The position numbers and the translations under genes are program-made. A stretch of DNA of 64,000 bases from JAACFF01 sp963807975 (GTDB lineage Bacteria > Chloroflexota > Anaerolineae > Promineifilales > Promineifilaceae), in assembly GCA_963807975.1 (NCBI GenBank), contig CAWEDV010000004.1, forward strand, positions 124,001 through 188,000, written 5' to 3'. Positions 50,432-59,406 of the stretch are shown piece by piece. Numbering within the stretch: the stretch's first letter is position 1; each line of letters starts with the position of its first letter. Under the pieces are notes generated by a model. That model searched no databases, was not told the origin of the DNA, and saw only the letters and a list, made by a program, of their open reading frames with translations.

Positions 50432-52735
50432 TCAACCAACGATTTCCAAATTGGCAAAGGAAGCTGCAAGCCGTTTCACACCCTCGGCAAACGCGACCGA
50501 GACCTCTTCATCGTTACCGGTCATTTTGCTCTCAATAACTGTTCCCTCTCCAAATTTGGCATGTTTGACCCGCTGCCCACTGTGATACTTGGGTTTGCTT
50601 GGCCCTGGTTTGCTTAATTCATCGGCATATTCCGGCTCCAATGAGCGCGGTTGGGGCAAAGTTTTGCTCCCATTTCTATCCGTTGTCGGTTGGACGTCGT
50701 TTCCATAAGAGTTAGAATAAGATGATGATCGGCTCGCAGACCTTCTACTGCTCGCTGAACTTGACGATCCAGACCAACTGGAAGCCCTGCGACGGCTTTT
50801 TTGCCGGCGTGTTGCTGGGCTACCGCCACCTTCAACCAGCTCCTGCGGAATATCGACCAGGAAACGAGAAGGAACACTCACCGACGAATCACCATAGAAT
50901 GTGCGGCGAAAGGCATGAGAAAGATAAACTCGATCTTTGGCCCTGGTGATGCCCACATAAAGCAGACGACGTTCCTCAGCTAGTTCTTCACCATCGTCAA
51001 GGGATCTGCTGTGGGGCAGCAAGCCATCTTCCAATCCGGTAAGGAAAACAATGGGGAACTCCAAACCCTTGGCCGCGTGCAGCGTCAAAAGCGTGGTCGC
51101 ATTGGGAGTTTCTTCTAGATTGTCGGCCTCAGACACCAGCGCCACTTGCTCCAAGAATTCGGAGAGGGATACGTCCGCATCTTCACCCGCCGCATTACGA
51201 AATTCCATCACGTTTTCCCAGCGCTCCTCACCTTCTGTCGTGCCGTCTTCGAGATAGCTATGGTAGGCTGTTTGCTCTAAAATAACGTCCAGCAAGTCAG
51301 AAACCGCGACCGTTTCCCGCAGTTCTGTCCAGGCTGCCAGGAGACTTCCAAAACGAGTTAATGCCTTCAGAGCACGTCCGGTAAACGGGTGCCGAACCTG
51401 CGCATCAACCGCCAGCTTCATGACTGCTTGCGCGGGCATCAAGCCCTGTTCCTCTGCCCACTGCAGCAGATTCTGCTTTGTTTTCGCACCTATTCCTCTT
51501 GGTGGCACATTGATCACACGGCCGAAACTAACTGTATCCGCCGGATTGCGAACCAGCCGCAAATAGGCGATGACATCCTTGACTTCCCGTCTGCGGTAAA
51601 ATGCTGTCGCCCCAACCAGCCGGTAAGGAAGCCCAACACGAAGAAAAGTCTCTTCCAGGACACGTGACTGGGCATTTGTGCGGTACATAATCGCCACGTC
51701 TCCACCGGAATAGCCAGCCAACATCAGCCTTTCGATTGTATCAACGACCATCTCAGCCTCTTCATGTTCGTTGTACGCTTCTCGCAAGGTAAGTGGATCG
51801 CCTCCTTGGCGCACCGTGAAGAGCTCTTTATGCACCCGGTTTGGATTGGGCTTAATAATCGCCTTTGCCGCATCTAGGATGATCTGCGTTGAACGATAAT
51901 TCTGCTCCAGCAGCACCTGCTGGGCTTGTGGAAACTGCTCTCTGAAGCGCTGAATATTGCGAAAATCGGCTCCCCGCCATTTATAAATCGATTGGTCGGA
52001 ATCCCCGACAACAAATAGATTGCTGTGCCGCGCCGCCAACATTTTTAGCAGCGTATACTGCGTAGTATTGGTATCCTGAAACTCATCGACAAGAATATGC
52101 TCATACCGTTCCTGGTATTTTTTTAGGATGTCCTCTCGTTCATCAAATAATAGAACTACATTCATCAACAGGTCATCGAAATCCATGGCATTGTTGGCCT
52201 GTAATAATGCCTGGTATTCAGTATAGACGCGCCGTGTGATCTCAGAGATATAGTTGCTGGCGGCATACATTTCGGCCGTAATCAACTCATTCTTAGCATT
52301 GCTGATGCCGTTGAGCATTTTATTTGGCGGGAACTTCTTTTCGTCCAGATTGAGATTCTTAAGCGCCTGTTTGACCACTTGCTGCTGGTCCGATGTATCA
52401 AAGATAACAAAATCTCGATCATAACCCGGCAAACTATCGGTCTCACGCCGTAGAATACGCACGCAGGTTGCGTGGAAAGTCCCCATGGACAAGCCGCGCG
52501 GCTGTCCATCAAGGAGTTCCTCGACGCGGTGGCGCATTTCTTTCGCCGCCTTGTTGGTAAACGTGACCGCCATTATATGCCAGGGCATAACCCCCATTTC
52601 TTCAATGAGGTAGGCAATACGATAAGTCAACACACGAGTCTTACCACTGCCAGGACCGGCGAGGACGAGTACAGGTCCTGGCGGAGCTTTAATTGCCATC
52701 TGTTGGGCTTCATTCAAACCAGTAAGAGAAGTCAT
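50432..52735 (-). CDS. UvrD/PcrA superfamily I DNA helicase
   Basis: 767 residues. Motif I 'VLAGPGSGKTRVLTYRIAYLI', motif II 'ILVDEFQDTN', motif III 'VVGDSDQSIYKWRGAD', motif IV 'LEQNYRSTQ', motif V 'LLTLHAAKGLEFPIVFLTGLEDGLLPH' and motif VI 'RRLLYVGITRAKDRVYL' are all intact. A Ser/Arg-rich linker (about 645-700) leads to a C-terminal Tudor-like segment ('VKHAKFGEGTVIESK') that in PcrA/UvrD contacts RNA polymerase. It unwinds DNA 3' to 5' in repair and replication. Confidence 0.95.
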   Translation of the reverse strand: MTSLTGLNEAQQMAIKAPPGPVLVLAGPGSGKTRVLTYRIAYLIEEMGVMPWHIMAVTFTNKAAKEMRHRVEELLDGQPRGLSMGTFHATCVRILRRETDSLPGYDRDFVIFDTSDQQQVVKQALKNLNLDEKKFPPNKMLNGISNAKNELITAEMYAASNYISEITRRVYTEYQALLQANNAMDFDDLLMNVVLLFDEREDILKKYQERYEHILVDEFQDTNTTQYTLLKMLAARHSNLFVVGDSDQSIYKWRGADFRNIQRFREQFPQAQQVLLEQNYRSTQIILDAAKAIIKPNPNRVHKELFTVRQGGDPLTLREAYNEHEEAEMVVDTIERLMLAGYSGGDVAIMYRTNAQSRVLEETFLRVGLPYRLVGATAFYRRREVKDVIAYLRLVRNPADTVSFGRVINVPPRGIGAKTKQNLLQWAEEQGLMPAQAVMKLAVDAQVRHPFTGRALKALTRFGSLLAAWTELRETVAVSDLLDVILEQTAYHSYLEDGTTEGEERWENVMEFRNAAGEDADVSLSEFLEQVALVSEADNLEETPNATTLLTLHAAKGLEFPIVFLTGLEDGLLPHSRSLDDGEELAEERRLLYVGITRAKDRVYLSHAFRRTFYGDSSVSVPSRFLVDIPQELVEGGGSPATRRQKSRRRASSWSGSSSSASSRRSASRSSSYSNSYGNDVQPTTDRNGSKTLPQPRSLEPEYADELSKPGPSKPKYHSGQRVKHAKFGEGTVIESKMTGNDEEVSVAFAEGVKRLAASFANLEIVG

Positions 52736-52851
52736 AAGAGAATAAATCGATCCTTGGTCAGATTTACAGGATTAAGGCGAAGGATTATAACACCATCCAG
52801 CGTCGCTACGTAGCATCATTAGGCCTTGTTCTTAACACAGATGCCATGTTA

Positions 52852-52880
52852 TTGACAGGGTATCTGCCGTTTGCTAGAAT
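52852..52880 (+). promoter_or_regulatory. Consensus promoter of tRNA-Glu
   Basis: TTGACA - 17 bases - TAGAAT, with a TGC extension before the -10 box, ending 12 bases before the tRNA. It lies in the gap between the helicase and UbiB genes. Confidence 0.9.
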
Positions 52881-52892
52881 CCCGCCTACCTA

Positions 52893-52965
52893 GCCCCATT
52901 CGTCTAGCGGCCTAGGACGCGGCCCTCTCAAGGCCGAAACAGGGGTTCGAGTCCCCTATGGGGCA
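52893..52965 (+). tRNA. tRNA-Glu (anticodon CTC)
   Basis: 73 bases: acceptor GCCCCAT/ATGGGGC, D-arm 'CGTCTAGCGGCCTAGGACG', anticodon stem CGGCC/GGCCG with loop CTCTCAA, and T-arm AGGGG-TTCGAGT-CCCCT. CCA is not encoded. Confidence 0.95.
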
Positions 52966-53068
52966 CAACGAGAGGCTTCATCCAGGAAATGGGTGGAGCC
53001 TTTTTTAGTGATCTGGCAGTCCCAGGCCGATACCAAGCAGGTATTTTCTTAGAAGCGAATGGTACGCA

Positions 53069-54730
53069 ATGGATGCAGCGGCAGCCTCACCCACGACACT
53101 AATCGAAGATAATCGCTTCAGACGCATCATCAGCTTCTTTGGCCGCATGATCCTGCACGTCATTTGGTGGGATCTCATTGTCAGCCAGATTCCTCTCCTT
53201 GGTTACCGAGCCCGTCAGACTCGCGCAAAACGACACCGGAGATGGGCAACCCGCTTTCGCTTATTAGCTGTTGAGATGGGCGGGGTCATGATCAAATTAG
53301 GCCAGTTTCTAAGCGCCCGCGTAGACGTGCTTCCCAAGGAAATTACCGACGAGTTAAAGGGCCTCCAGGATGAAGTTCCTGAAGTTCCGTGGGATCAGGT
53401 CGAGCTAATCATTCGCGCAGAATTAGGGAACCCCGCGGCTCACTTCGCTCAGGTAGAAGAAGAACCAGTTGCTGCTGCCTCCTTAGGCCAGGCCCATCGC
53501 GCATGGCTGCTGCCGGAATCCGATGAGCAGGAGCGTGGTCATCCAGTTGTGATCAAAGTTCAGAGACCACATATTGAAGAGATGGTTCGCGTCGATCTTT
53601 CCGCTTTGGGCATGGTCGCTCGCATCCTCATGCGCTATCCACCCATCCGCCGTCGCGCAGATGTACCGGCTCTATTAGACGAATTTTCCAAGACCCTTTG
53701 GGAAGAGCTTGATTATGAGTCGGAAGCTGATAATGCCCTGCGCTTCGCTCAGATTCATGCTGAAAACCCCAATATCTACATCCCGTACGTCTTTCGCGAA
53801 CACTCGACGCGGCGCGTCCTCGTTCTTGAAAATGTCGAGACGCTGAAAGTCGGGGATGTAGCCGCTTTGATCAATGTTGGCATTGATCCCAAAAGGGTAG
53901 CCGACATCCTTCTGGACGCTTATTTCAAACAGGTCTTTCAAGAAGGCTTTTTTCACGCCGATCCCCATCCGGGCAATTTATTTGTTCGCCCTCTAGCCAA
54001 TTGGGACGGAGAACCTGGCTTACGACCTTTTTTGCTGATCTTCATCGACTTTGGCATGGTCGGGCACATTCCCAGTCTCATGGGCGACAACCTGCGCAAG
54101 ATTATGATCGGCGTCATGCAGCGCGATTCACGCCAATTGACAGAGGCATATCAAGACTTGGGATTTCTCCTACCTGGTGCAGATATCGATCGCATTGTTG
54201 AAGCCCAATCAGTTGTCCTCGATCATATTTGGGGACGAAAGCTTCTCGATCTGGCACAGCCTGATCCCAAAGAAATGCAGGAACTGACCAGTGAATTCAG
54301 GGACATTCTCTTTGATTTTCCCTTCCAAATTCCTCAAGATTTTATTTACTTAGGCCGAGCGCTAGGTATGGTCAGTGGTCTACTCTCGCAGCTAGACCCT
54401 GAAATTAATCCCTGGTACCAAATTGAAAAGTACGGCCGGGAACTGCTTTTCCAAGACAGCGGAGAAGATGCTCGTGAACTGAGCCGGGAAGTGATTTTAG
54501 AGGGGATTCGGCCATATCTGAACATGCCGCCGCGCATTTTGCGGTTGTTGGAGATGGCTGAAAAAGGGCGAATCGTCGTTCAAAACAAGCCGGATCCTCC
54601 ATCAGCCAAGCAGCAAATCTTGCTGACCAAACGCCTTAACCAACTTAGCTGGAGTATCGTGGGAGCGGCTGGAATGATCTCAGCTTCGCTGTTTTACCTA
54701 TTCCGCAAACAAAACCGAAACGGCGATTAA
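53069..54730 (+). CDS. ABC1/UbiB-family atypical kinase
   Basis: 553 residues. The family's Lys-x-Gly-Gln motif is 'MIKLGQFLSARVDVLPKEITDEL'. The Ala-rich nucleotide loop is 'AAASLGQAHRA', the catalytic segment 'FFHADPHPGNLFV' and the metal site 'LIFIDFGMVG'. C-terminal residues 525-545 form a hydrophobic helix, as in UbiB. Members bind ATP and support quinone or isoprenoid lipid metabolism at the membrane. That fits an organism with a mevalonate route and quinone-based respiration, although the gene stands alone. Confidence 0.92.
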   Translation: MDAAAASPTTLIEDNRFRRIISFFGRMILHVIWWDLIVSQIPLLGYRARQTRAKRHRRWATRFRLLAVEMGGVMIKLGQFLSARVDVLPKEITDELKGLQDEVPEVPWDQVELIIRAELGNPAAHFAQVEEEPVAAASLGQAHRAWLLPESDEQERGHPVVIKVQRPHIEEMVRVDLSALGMVARILMRYPPIRRRADVPALLDEFSKTLWEELDYESEADNALRFAQIHAENPNIYIPYVFREHSTRRVLVLENVETLKVGDVAALINVGIDPKRVADILLDAYFKQVFQEGFFHADPHPGNLFVRPLANWDGEPGLRPFLLIFIDFGMVGHIPSLMGDNLRKIMIGVMQRDSRQLTEAYQDLGFLLPGADIDRIVEAQSVVLDHIWGRKLLDLAQPDPKEMQELTSEFRDILFDFPFQIPQDFIYLGRALGMVSGLLSQLDPEINPWYQIEKYGRELLFQDSGEDARELSREVILEGIRPYLNMPPRILRLLEMAEKGRIVVQNKPDPPSAKQQILLTKRLNQLSWSIVGAAGMISASLFYLFRKQNRNGD

Positions 54731-54797
54731 ACTCAAAGATCACATCCAATAACGCGCTTGCATCACACTAATATATTGGATTGTCCCGTAAATGAGC

Positions 54798-55265
54798 TTA
54801 GGTTGCCTCAGGTTTCCGCTCCCGGGAGCGCAGCAGGGACCAGACGGTAGCGGCTATAATGATGACCATCCCCACATTGATGGCTGCGTCGGCGAGGTTA
54901 AAAATGCTTGAACGCAGCGGCGTCTCAATAAAATCCAGAACCTGGCCCGCGGTGAGACGATCGATCATATTGCCCAGCGCCCCGCCGATGATAACGGCCA
55001 GGCCGATTTTTAGTAGTCTTTCCTCTTTGGGAAGAATGGTCAGGTAAATGAACATGCCGATGACGACCAAAATGGTGAACCAACCGATAACTGGGCCCGC
55101 TCCTTGAAACATACCAAAGGCGATCCCCCTATTATAAGTTTCCTGAATTGACAGATATGTACTGATTTGGGTTGGCCCATGTTCTCGCAAAAAGCCGGCT
55201 GCCCACCATTTGCTCAGCCGGTCGGTCAAGAAAACCAAGATGATGATAATGATATAAGGGATCAT
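54798..55265 (-). CDS. lspA: Signal peptidase II
   Basis: 155 residues, four helices. The two catalytic Asp residues lie in 'GGALGNMIDRLTAGQVLDFIE' and 'FNLADAAINVG', and 'YNRGIAFGMF' is the conserved first loop. It cleaves prolipoprotein signals, needed for the many lipoproteins here. ATG 55265 starts 7 bases after the glutaredoxin stop; a TTG 6 bases earlier is an alternative. Confidence 0.95.
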   Translation of the reverse strand: MIPYIIIIILVFLTDRLSKWWAAGFLREHGPTQISTYLSIQETYNRGIAFGMFQGAGPVIGWFTILVVIGMFIYLTILPKEERLLKIGLAVIIGGALGNMIDRLTAGQVLDFIETPLRSSIFNLADAAINVGMVIIIAATVWSLLRSRERKPEAT

Positions 55266-55271
55266 TGCCAA

Positions 55272-55562
55272 TTACGAACGGCCAATTACACCTTTTATCC
55301 AGTTCATAAAACTGGGACCCCCCATGCCCAGTTGGCCCCTGATCTGGGAGAAGGATGGCTCCGTTAACTGCGTACCGTCAGGAAATATAAGGGTAGGTAC
55401 ACTGGCGAATCCATTATTGATCGCCATAACCTCTTCACGTGCCTGGGGATCCTTATCAATATTGATGAACCTAGCCGGAATATCGTTTGCTTTCAAGAAT
55501 CGCTCCACGCTCCATGAGTGTGGGCAAAAGGCAGACTTATAGACAATGATTGGATCTGGCAT
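55272..55562 (-). CDS. Glutaredoxin-like protein
   Basis: 96 residues with the thioredoxin fold: 'IVYKSAFCPHSWSVERFLKANDIPARFINID', 'SVPTLIFPDGTQL' with cis-Pro. The active site Cys-Pro-His-Ser is monothiol, as in NrdH/YruB-like glutaredoxins that have lost the second Cys. Probably a thiol-disulfide or persulfide carrier. It is followed at once by lspA, so the two are co-transcribed. Confidence 0.88.
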   Translation of the reverse strand: MPDPIIVYKSAFCPHSWSVERFLKANDIPARFINIDKDPQAREEVMAINNGFASVPTLIFPDGTQLTEPSFSQIRGQLGMGGPSFMNWIKGVIGRS

Positions 55563-55591
55563 AATTTTATCTCCTCAATTTCAACCCAATC

Positions 55592-55960
55592 CTACTCGTC
55601 TTCGGCATCTTGTTCTGTAATTTCGCCACCCTCATCCGTCTCCCGGCTCTCTTTTGGCTTGAGCGAATCATTATACTCCATCTCTGAAATAAAAATGCCG
55701 CCCGATATCTCTTCGCTCGTAACCTGGTATTTACCATCCAATTGAACGACTGTAGGCATAGGACGAAAGCAGCGATTATCGACAATTGTTTTGTGCCATA
55801 CAAATCCATTGGTTTCACGGATCAGATCATATTCCTTATCGGCCCGTACCCGCGTAATGGTGCCACAGTTATCACACCGCACATAGAAATAGACACCCTG
55901 CTTATCAACATACTGCCCAGGTTCTTTATCGCCGCCAAACAGTTTTTTCAAAAATCCCAT
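55592..55960 (-). CDS. Conserved hypothetical soluble protein with Cys-x2-Cys
   Basis: 122 residues. A small zinc-knuckle-like pair 'YVRCDNCGTITRVRADKEYDLIRE' is followed by 'VWHKTIVDNRCFRPMPTVVQLDGKYQV' and an acidic, repetitive tail (Glu/Asp-rich last 25 residues). I recognise no family. It is 29 bases upstream of the glutaredoxin gene and may belong to the same unit. Confidence 0.65.
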   Translation of the reverse strand: MGFLKKLFGGDKEPGQYVDKQGVYFYVRCDNCGTITRVRADKEYDLIRETNGFVWHKTIVDNRCFRPMPTVVQLDGKYQVTSEEISGGIFISEMEYNDSLKPKESRETDEGGEITEQDAEDE

Positions 55961-56010
55961 TTCAATCCTCCATGCTCCTCTAACATCGTAGCTCCTGTAA
56001 CACCGTGGCT

Positions 56011-56904
56011 TTATAACATCGTGATTGTCTCAGCCAGATCGCGCCGCCACTGAGGTTGATTAAACTGCTGCCAGACCGGGAAAAACGAACGCATGAGACG
56101 TTCCTGTTCCTGCTTTTGATAAGCACGATAATGAGCGACAGAATCCTCATAGCCTTTTACTTCATTCAAAAACTGCAAAGCAAAAGTCGTATCGTTCAAA
56201 TCGCCAAGTATTTCTTGCGATTGTTTCAGGTTAAGCATTACGTTTTGAACACCTTCACCAAGTAGAGGCTCGAAAAACCCCAATGTATAGCGCAGTTCTT
56301 TAAACTGGATCCGTAATCGGTGCAGCTGTACAACCGTCGTACTGGTCAGTTCATCTTCAAAAGCCCGCACCGCCGCTACTCGCTGGTAGACCAATATGGG
56401 AATATGATGCCCTATTTTCGTTTTCGTCCAGGGATCCCTGGGAACTATCGCTCCCTTTCCTGGCGTTTCTGTGAAATCCCGGTACTCAGAGAAGAAAGCG
56501 TGCCGCTTAGGTTTGGACAGATAATGCACAATAATGGCGTCGGCCGTTCTTTGCTTCTCCGCCCAATAACTGGCGAAGTCGTCGAGAGGCTGATCAACCA
56601 GACTGTTGTGCGCCTCCAGCTTCATGCGGAAAACAGCCATATCACGACTGTATCCCAATCGTCGCATGATGCGCCGCAAACCACGCCGATATTTCCTCAG
56701 CACCCCTGGCTCAAAATAGGGGCCAAAGAGCTTAAAACAAGTGAATGTGCGCCGGATCGATTTCCGCATCTCATGCACCGCGGTCACCTCGGCCTCATTG
56801 AGAATCCCCTCCCCATAGGCGAGAATGCTCGCTAGCTGCTGGGACATGATGATTCGTCCAGCTTCAGCCACCTGGTCGTTGACGGTCAGAGTATTCACTT
56901 CCAT
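56011..56904 (-). CDS. CHAD-domain protein
   Basis: 297 residues, all helical. 'AVHEMRKSIRRTFTCFKLF' and 'VQLHRLRIQFKELRYTLGFFEPLLG' are the paired His/Lys/Arg-rich helices of CHAD domains, which bind polyphosphate. 'QEILGDLNDTTFALQFL' is the conserved third element. No CYTH triphosphatase partner is adjacent. It likely associates with polyphosphate granules. Confidence 0.88.
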   Translation of the reverse strand: MEVNTLTVNDQVAEAGRIIMSQQLASILAYGEGILNEAEVTAVHEMRKSIRRTFTCFKLFGPYFEPGVLRKYRRGLRRIMRRLGYSRDMAVFRMKLEAHNSLVDQPLDDFASYWAEKQRTADAIIVHYLSKPKRHAFFSEYRDFTETPGKGAIVPRDPWTKTKIGHHIPILVYQRVAAVRAFEDELTSTTVVQLHRLRIQFKELRYTLGFFEPLLGEGVQNVMLNLKQSQEILGDLNDTTFALQFLNEVKGYEDSVAHYRAYQKQEQERLMRSFFPVWQQFNQPQWRRDLAETITML

Positions 56905-57028
56905 TTAGCTATTATAGCAAGGAATCAGTATAAAACAGTTCTTCGATCCGCTTGTTTTTCTGTGCGCTCAACCGTACAATTTACGTATGAAAGCATCGCA
57001 AACATCGGTTTGCGTAAAGGAGAATTCC

Positions 57029-57268
57029 GTGGCAGGAGCAACCGTTGTGGATAGAAGAGCCGAACAGAAAGCTGCGTTAGAGAAAATTGTGGAGGGATTG
57101 GCCACTAAAGTACGGATATTGGCCAATCGCGATGCCTGTCCTTTCTGTCAGGCGATGGAAGGAGTATATGAGTTTGACCATGTACCCCAACTGCCACACG
57201 ATGAGTGTTCTCATCCAGATGGCTGCCGTTGTTTCTACGCACCCGTTCTGGACTATTTTGGCCCCTAA
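57029..57268 (+). CDS. Small Cys-rich protein (phage Mu F-like metal-binding motif)
   Basis: 79 residues. GTG 57029 follows AAAGGAG by 6 bases. The pattern 'ACPFCQAMEGVYEFDHVPQLPHDECSHPDGCRCFY' places two Cys pairs and several His/Asp/Cys residues in the order seen in the metal-binding C-terminal part of phage head-morphogenesis (Mu F-like) proteins. The rest of such proteins is missing and no phage genes are nearby, so this may be a free-standing zinc-binding module. Function unknown. Confidence 0.55.
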   Translation: MAGATVVDRRAEQKAALEKIVEGLATKVRILANRDACPFCQAMEGVYEFDHVPQLPHDECSHPDGCRCFYAPVLDYFGP

Positions 57269-57294
57269 GATTTCATCTCTTAAAAATTCAATCA

Positions 57295-58485
57295 TTACCA
57301 CTTGACGCAGTCCCGCACGCTGTCTGGATTTCTTGAACAGTATAGACGCGGCACTCTCGTATTGATATTGGTCAGCACCTCGTAAGGGATCGTCCCCGCC
57401 CAGCGGGCGATTTCTTCACACGAAATACGAACCCCCACCTCAAGATTCTCCCCCAGCAAAATGACTTCGTCATTATTATAGGCTGTCCCCCAACCAATAT
57501 TGACCATCAATTGATCCATGCAAATTCGGCCGACCACCGGATAACGCTGGCCACGGATGATCACCTCCGCTTGTTCCGAAGCGCTGCGGAAATAGCCATC
57601 TCCGTATCCCACTGGAACCGTGACTATCCGCGTCATTTTGTCACTTTTCCAAGTCGAGCCATAGCTTACCGGGTGATCCGGTTGTACAACCTTAAAGTAG
57701 ACAACTCGCGATTTCCAGGACAGGGCGGGTTGGACGGCAATCGTCTGCTGCGTTTCATCTGAAGGATAAACACCATAGAGCAAGATCCCAGCGCGTACCA
57801 TGTCAAAATGACTCTGAGGCAGTTGGAGAATCGCTCCGGAATTTGCCATGTGACGTAGGGGAGGATGTTTCAAATCATTCTTGCCATAAAAATCCAACAC
57901 CTGGTTAAAACGCTCCAACTGTACCTGAGCCGAACTCAAATCGGCAGCATCGGCATTGGCAAAATGCGAATATATTCCCTCAATCTCCACGCAAGTACAT
58001 TGCAGAGCTTTTTTCAGCAAGGTCGCTGCACTGTAATAATGGACGCCAATGCGCTCCATACCTGTATCAACCTTTAGATGAACTTTTGCTCGAATACGCA
58101 TGGCTGCTGCGGTCTCATCAATTTGCTGCAGCTTTTCCACTGAAGACGCGGTCAAGGTTAGATTATGCTCTAGGAAAAGTGGTACCTGATTGCCTATGAT
58201 GCCTCCCAGCACCAGGATAGGTACCTCAATCCCTGATTCACGCAGCAGGATTCCTTCTTCCAGGAAAGCCACGCCTAAGTACGCAGCTCCAAGAGAAACC
58301 ATATGCTTCGCCACTGGAACCAGTCCATGTCCGTAGGCATTGGCCTTGAGAATGACCATAACCCCAGCTGGGGAAACAGCTTCCTCTATAGCACGGAAAT
58401 TCTCACTTAAGCGATCGAGACTGACCTCCACGTTGGTGGGGCGGATGATGCCGTTATCGATGATCGTTGGTTGATTTATTAGCAT
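57295..58485 (-). CDS. alr: Alanine racemase
   Basis: 396 residues. The PLP lysine is in 'VMVILKANAYGHGLVPVAKHMV'; the second catalytic residue Tyr lies in 'KVVQPDHPVSYGSTW'; 'GRICMDQLMVNIG' is the C-terminal beta-domain signature. It makes D-alanine for peptidoglycan, implying a peptidoglycan cell wall. The last residues run to 3 bases from the window's next convergent gene region without a visible terminator. Confidence 0.95.
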   Translation of the reverse strand: MLINQPTIIDNGIIRPTNVEVSLDRLSENFRAIEEAVSPAGVMVILKANAYGHGLVPVAKHMVSLGAAYLGVAFLEEGILLRESGIEVPILVLGGIIGNQVPLFLEHNLTLTASSVEKLQQIDETAAAMRIRAKVHLKVDTGMERIGVHYYSAATLLKKALQCTCVEIEGIYSHFANADAADLSSAQVQLERFNQVLDFYGKNDLKHPPLRHMANSGAILQLPQSHFDMVRAGILLYGVYPSDETQQTIAVQPALSWKSRVVYFKVVQPDHPVSYGSTWKSDKMTRIVTVPVGYGDGYFRSASEQAEVIIRGQRYPVVGRICMDQLMVNIGWGTAYNNDEVILLGENLEVGVRISCEEIARWAGTIPYEVLTNINTRVPRLYCSRNPDSVRDCVKW

Positions 58486-58588
58486 CTGGATATTGTAACC
58501 TATGCGCCCGCTATCACTGAAATTACTGCTGTTACTAGAACATTCTGTTCATAATACAAACAATGGTGGAGTTTTCTAAAAAAGACAC

Positions 58589-58617
58589 TTGCCATATACC
58601 CAGACAACCTTTAGAAT
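58589..58617 (+). promoter_or_regulatory. Promoter of the glycine cleavage operon
   Basis: TTGCCA - 17 bases - TAGAAT, placed so that transcription starts about 35-40 bases before the riboswitch. Confidence 0.75.
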
Positions 58618-58661
58618 AAATGCAGACGTATAAGTATTGGAATAAATTTTTAGGAACGGCC

Positions 58662-58862
58662 GTTCGGGAGAGAACAGCAGTTAATCAAAACTGCCGTCGC
58701 CGAAGGGGCAAGCCTGGTAAAACAGGTGAATCTCTCAGGCAAAAGGACCGTACGGACAGGTGCCTTCTGGAAAGCGTTGGACATTCGTATGGAGTCCGCC
58801 GCACCGAAGGGGCAAACCAGATTTCGATCTGGTGAAACTCTCAGGTATACGACAGAGGACGC
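58662..58862 (+). promoter_or_regulatory. Tandem glycine riboswitch
   Basis: Two glycine aptamers in series. The first (about 58662-58755) contains GCCGAAGGGGCAAGCC and 'GAATCTCTCAGGCAAAAGGACC'-type elements split over its loops. The second (about 58760-58862) contains CACCGAAGGGGCAAACC and GAAACTCTCAGGT. The repeated CCGAAGGGGCAA and CTCTCAGG elements are diagnostic. The element lies upstream of gcvH and gcvP, as expected. Confidence 0.93.
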
Positions 58863-58895
58863 TGGCAAATATTTCGTTTGCCATGCGTCCTTTGT
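58855..58895 (+). terminator. Riboswitch expression platform: conditional terminator
   Basis: GGACGCTGGCAAA-TATTTC-G-TTTGCCATGCGTCC followed by TTTGTTATTT. The left arm overlaps the closing helix of the second aptamer, so glycine binding should prevent terminator formation and switch on gcvH/gcvP. Confidence 0.7.
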
Positions 58896-58980
58896 TATTT
58901 ATAGCGCTGTTAGCAATAAACAAAAGTTGCTGCCATCGCCAACGACCACTTTCTAGTTATCCAAAAAGGAGATTGTGAAC

Positions 58981-59367
58981 ATGACAGAGATTAAGGCAGA
59001 GGCCCTTTATACCAAGGAAGATGAATGGATTCTTGTTGACGGCGAGGAAGCCACCATCGGTGTCACCGATTATGCGCAAGATTCACTCTCCGATATCGTC
59101 TATCTGGAATTACCTGGAGAAGGGGATTCATATGAAATGGGCGACACATTTGGCGTCGTCGAATCGGTCAAAGCAGCAGCTGACCTCATGATGCCCGTTG
59201 CTGGCGAGGTGCTTGCAGCCAACGAGGACCTTATGGATGAACCTGAAGCGATCAACAGCGATCCCTACGGTTCCTGGCTGATAAAGATAAAAGTGACGGA
59301 ACCGGATGAGCTGGAGCAGTTGATGGATGCAGCCGCATACAAGGCTTACTGCGACGAACGTGAATAA
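58981..59367 (+). CDS. gcvH: Glycine cleavage system H protein
   Basis: 128 residues. The lipoyl-lysine sits in 'FGVVESVKAAADLMMPVAGEV'. 'LYTKEDEWILVDGEEATIGVTDYAQDSLSDIVYLELP' is the family N-terminus. It shuttles the aminomethyl group from P- to T-protein. ATG 58981 has AAAAGGAG 8 bases upstream; a GTG 6 bases earlier is too close to it. The gene sits between the glycine riboswitch and gcvP. Confidence 0.96.
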   Translation: MTEIKAEALYTKEDEWILVDGEEATIGVTDYAQDSLSDIVYLELPGEGDSYEMGDTFGVVESVKAAADLMMPVAGEVLAANEDLMDEPEAINSDPYGSWLIKIKVTEPDELEQLMDAAAYKAYCDERE

Positions 59368-59406
59368 CTTAATGGGCGATCTATTTCGCCCTAGATATCT
59401 GGTGAA

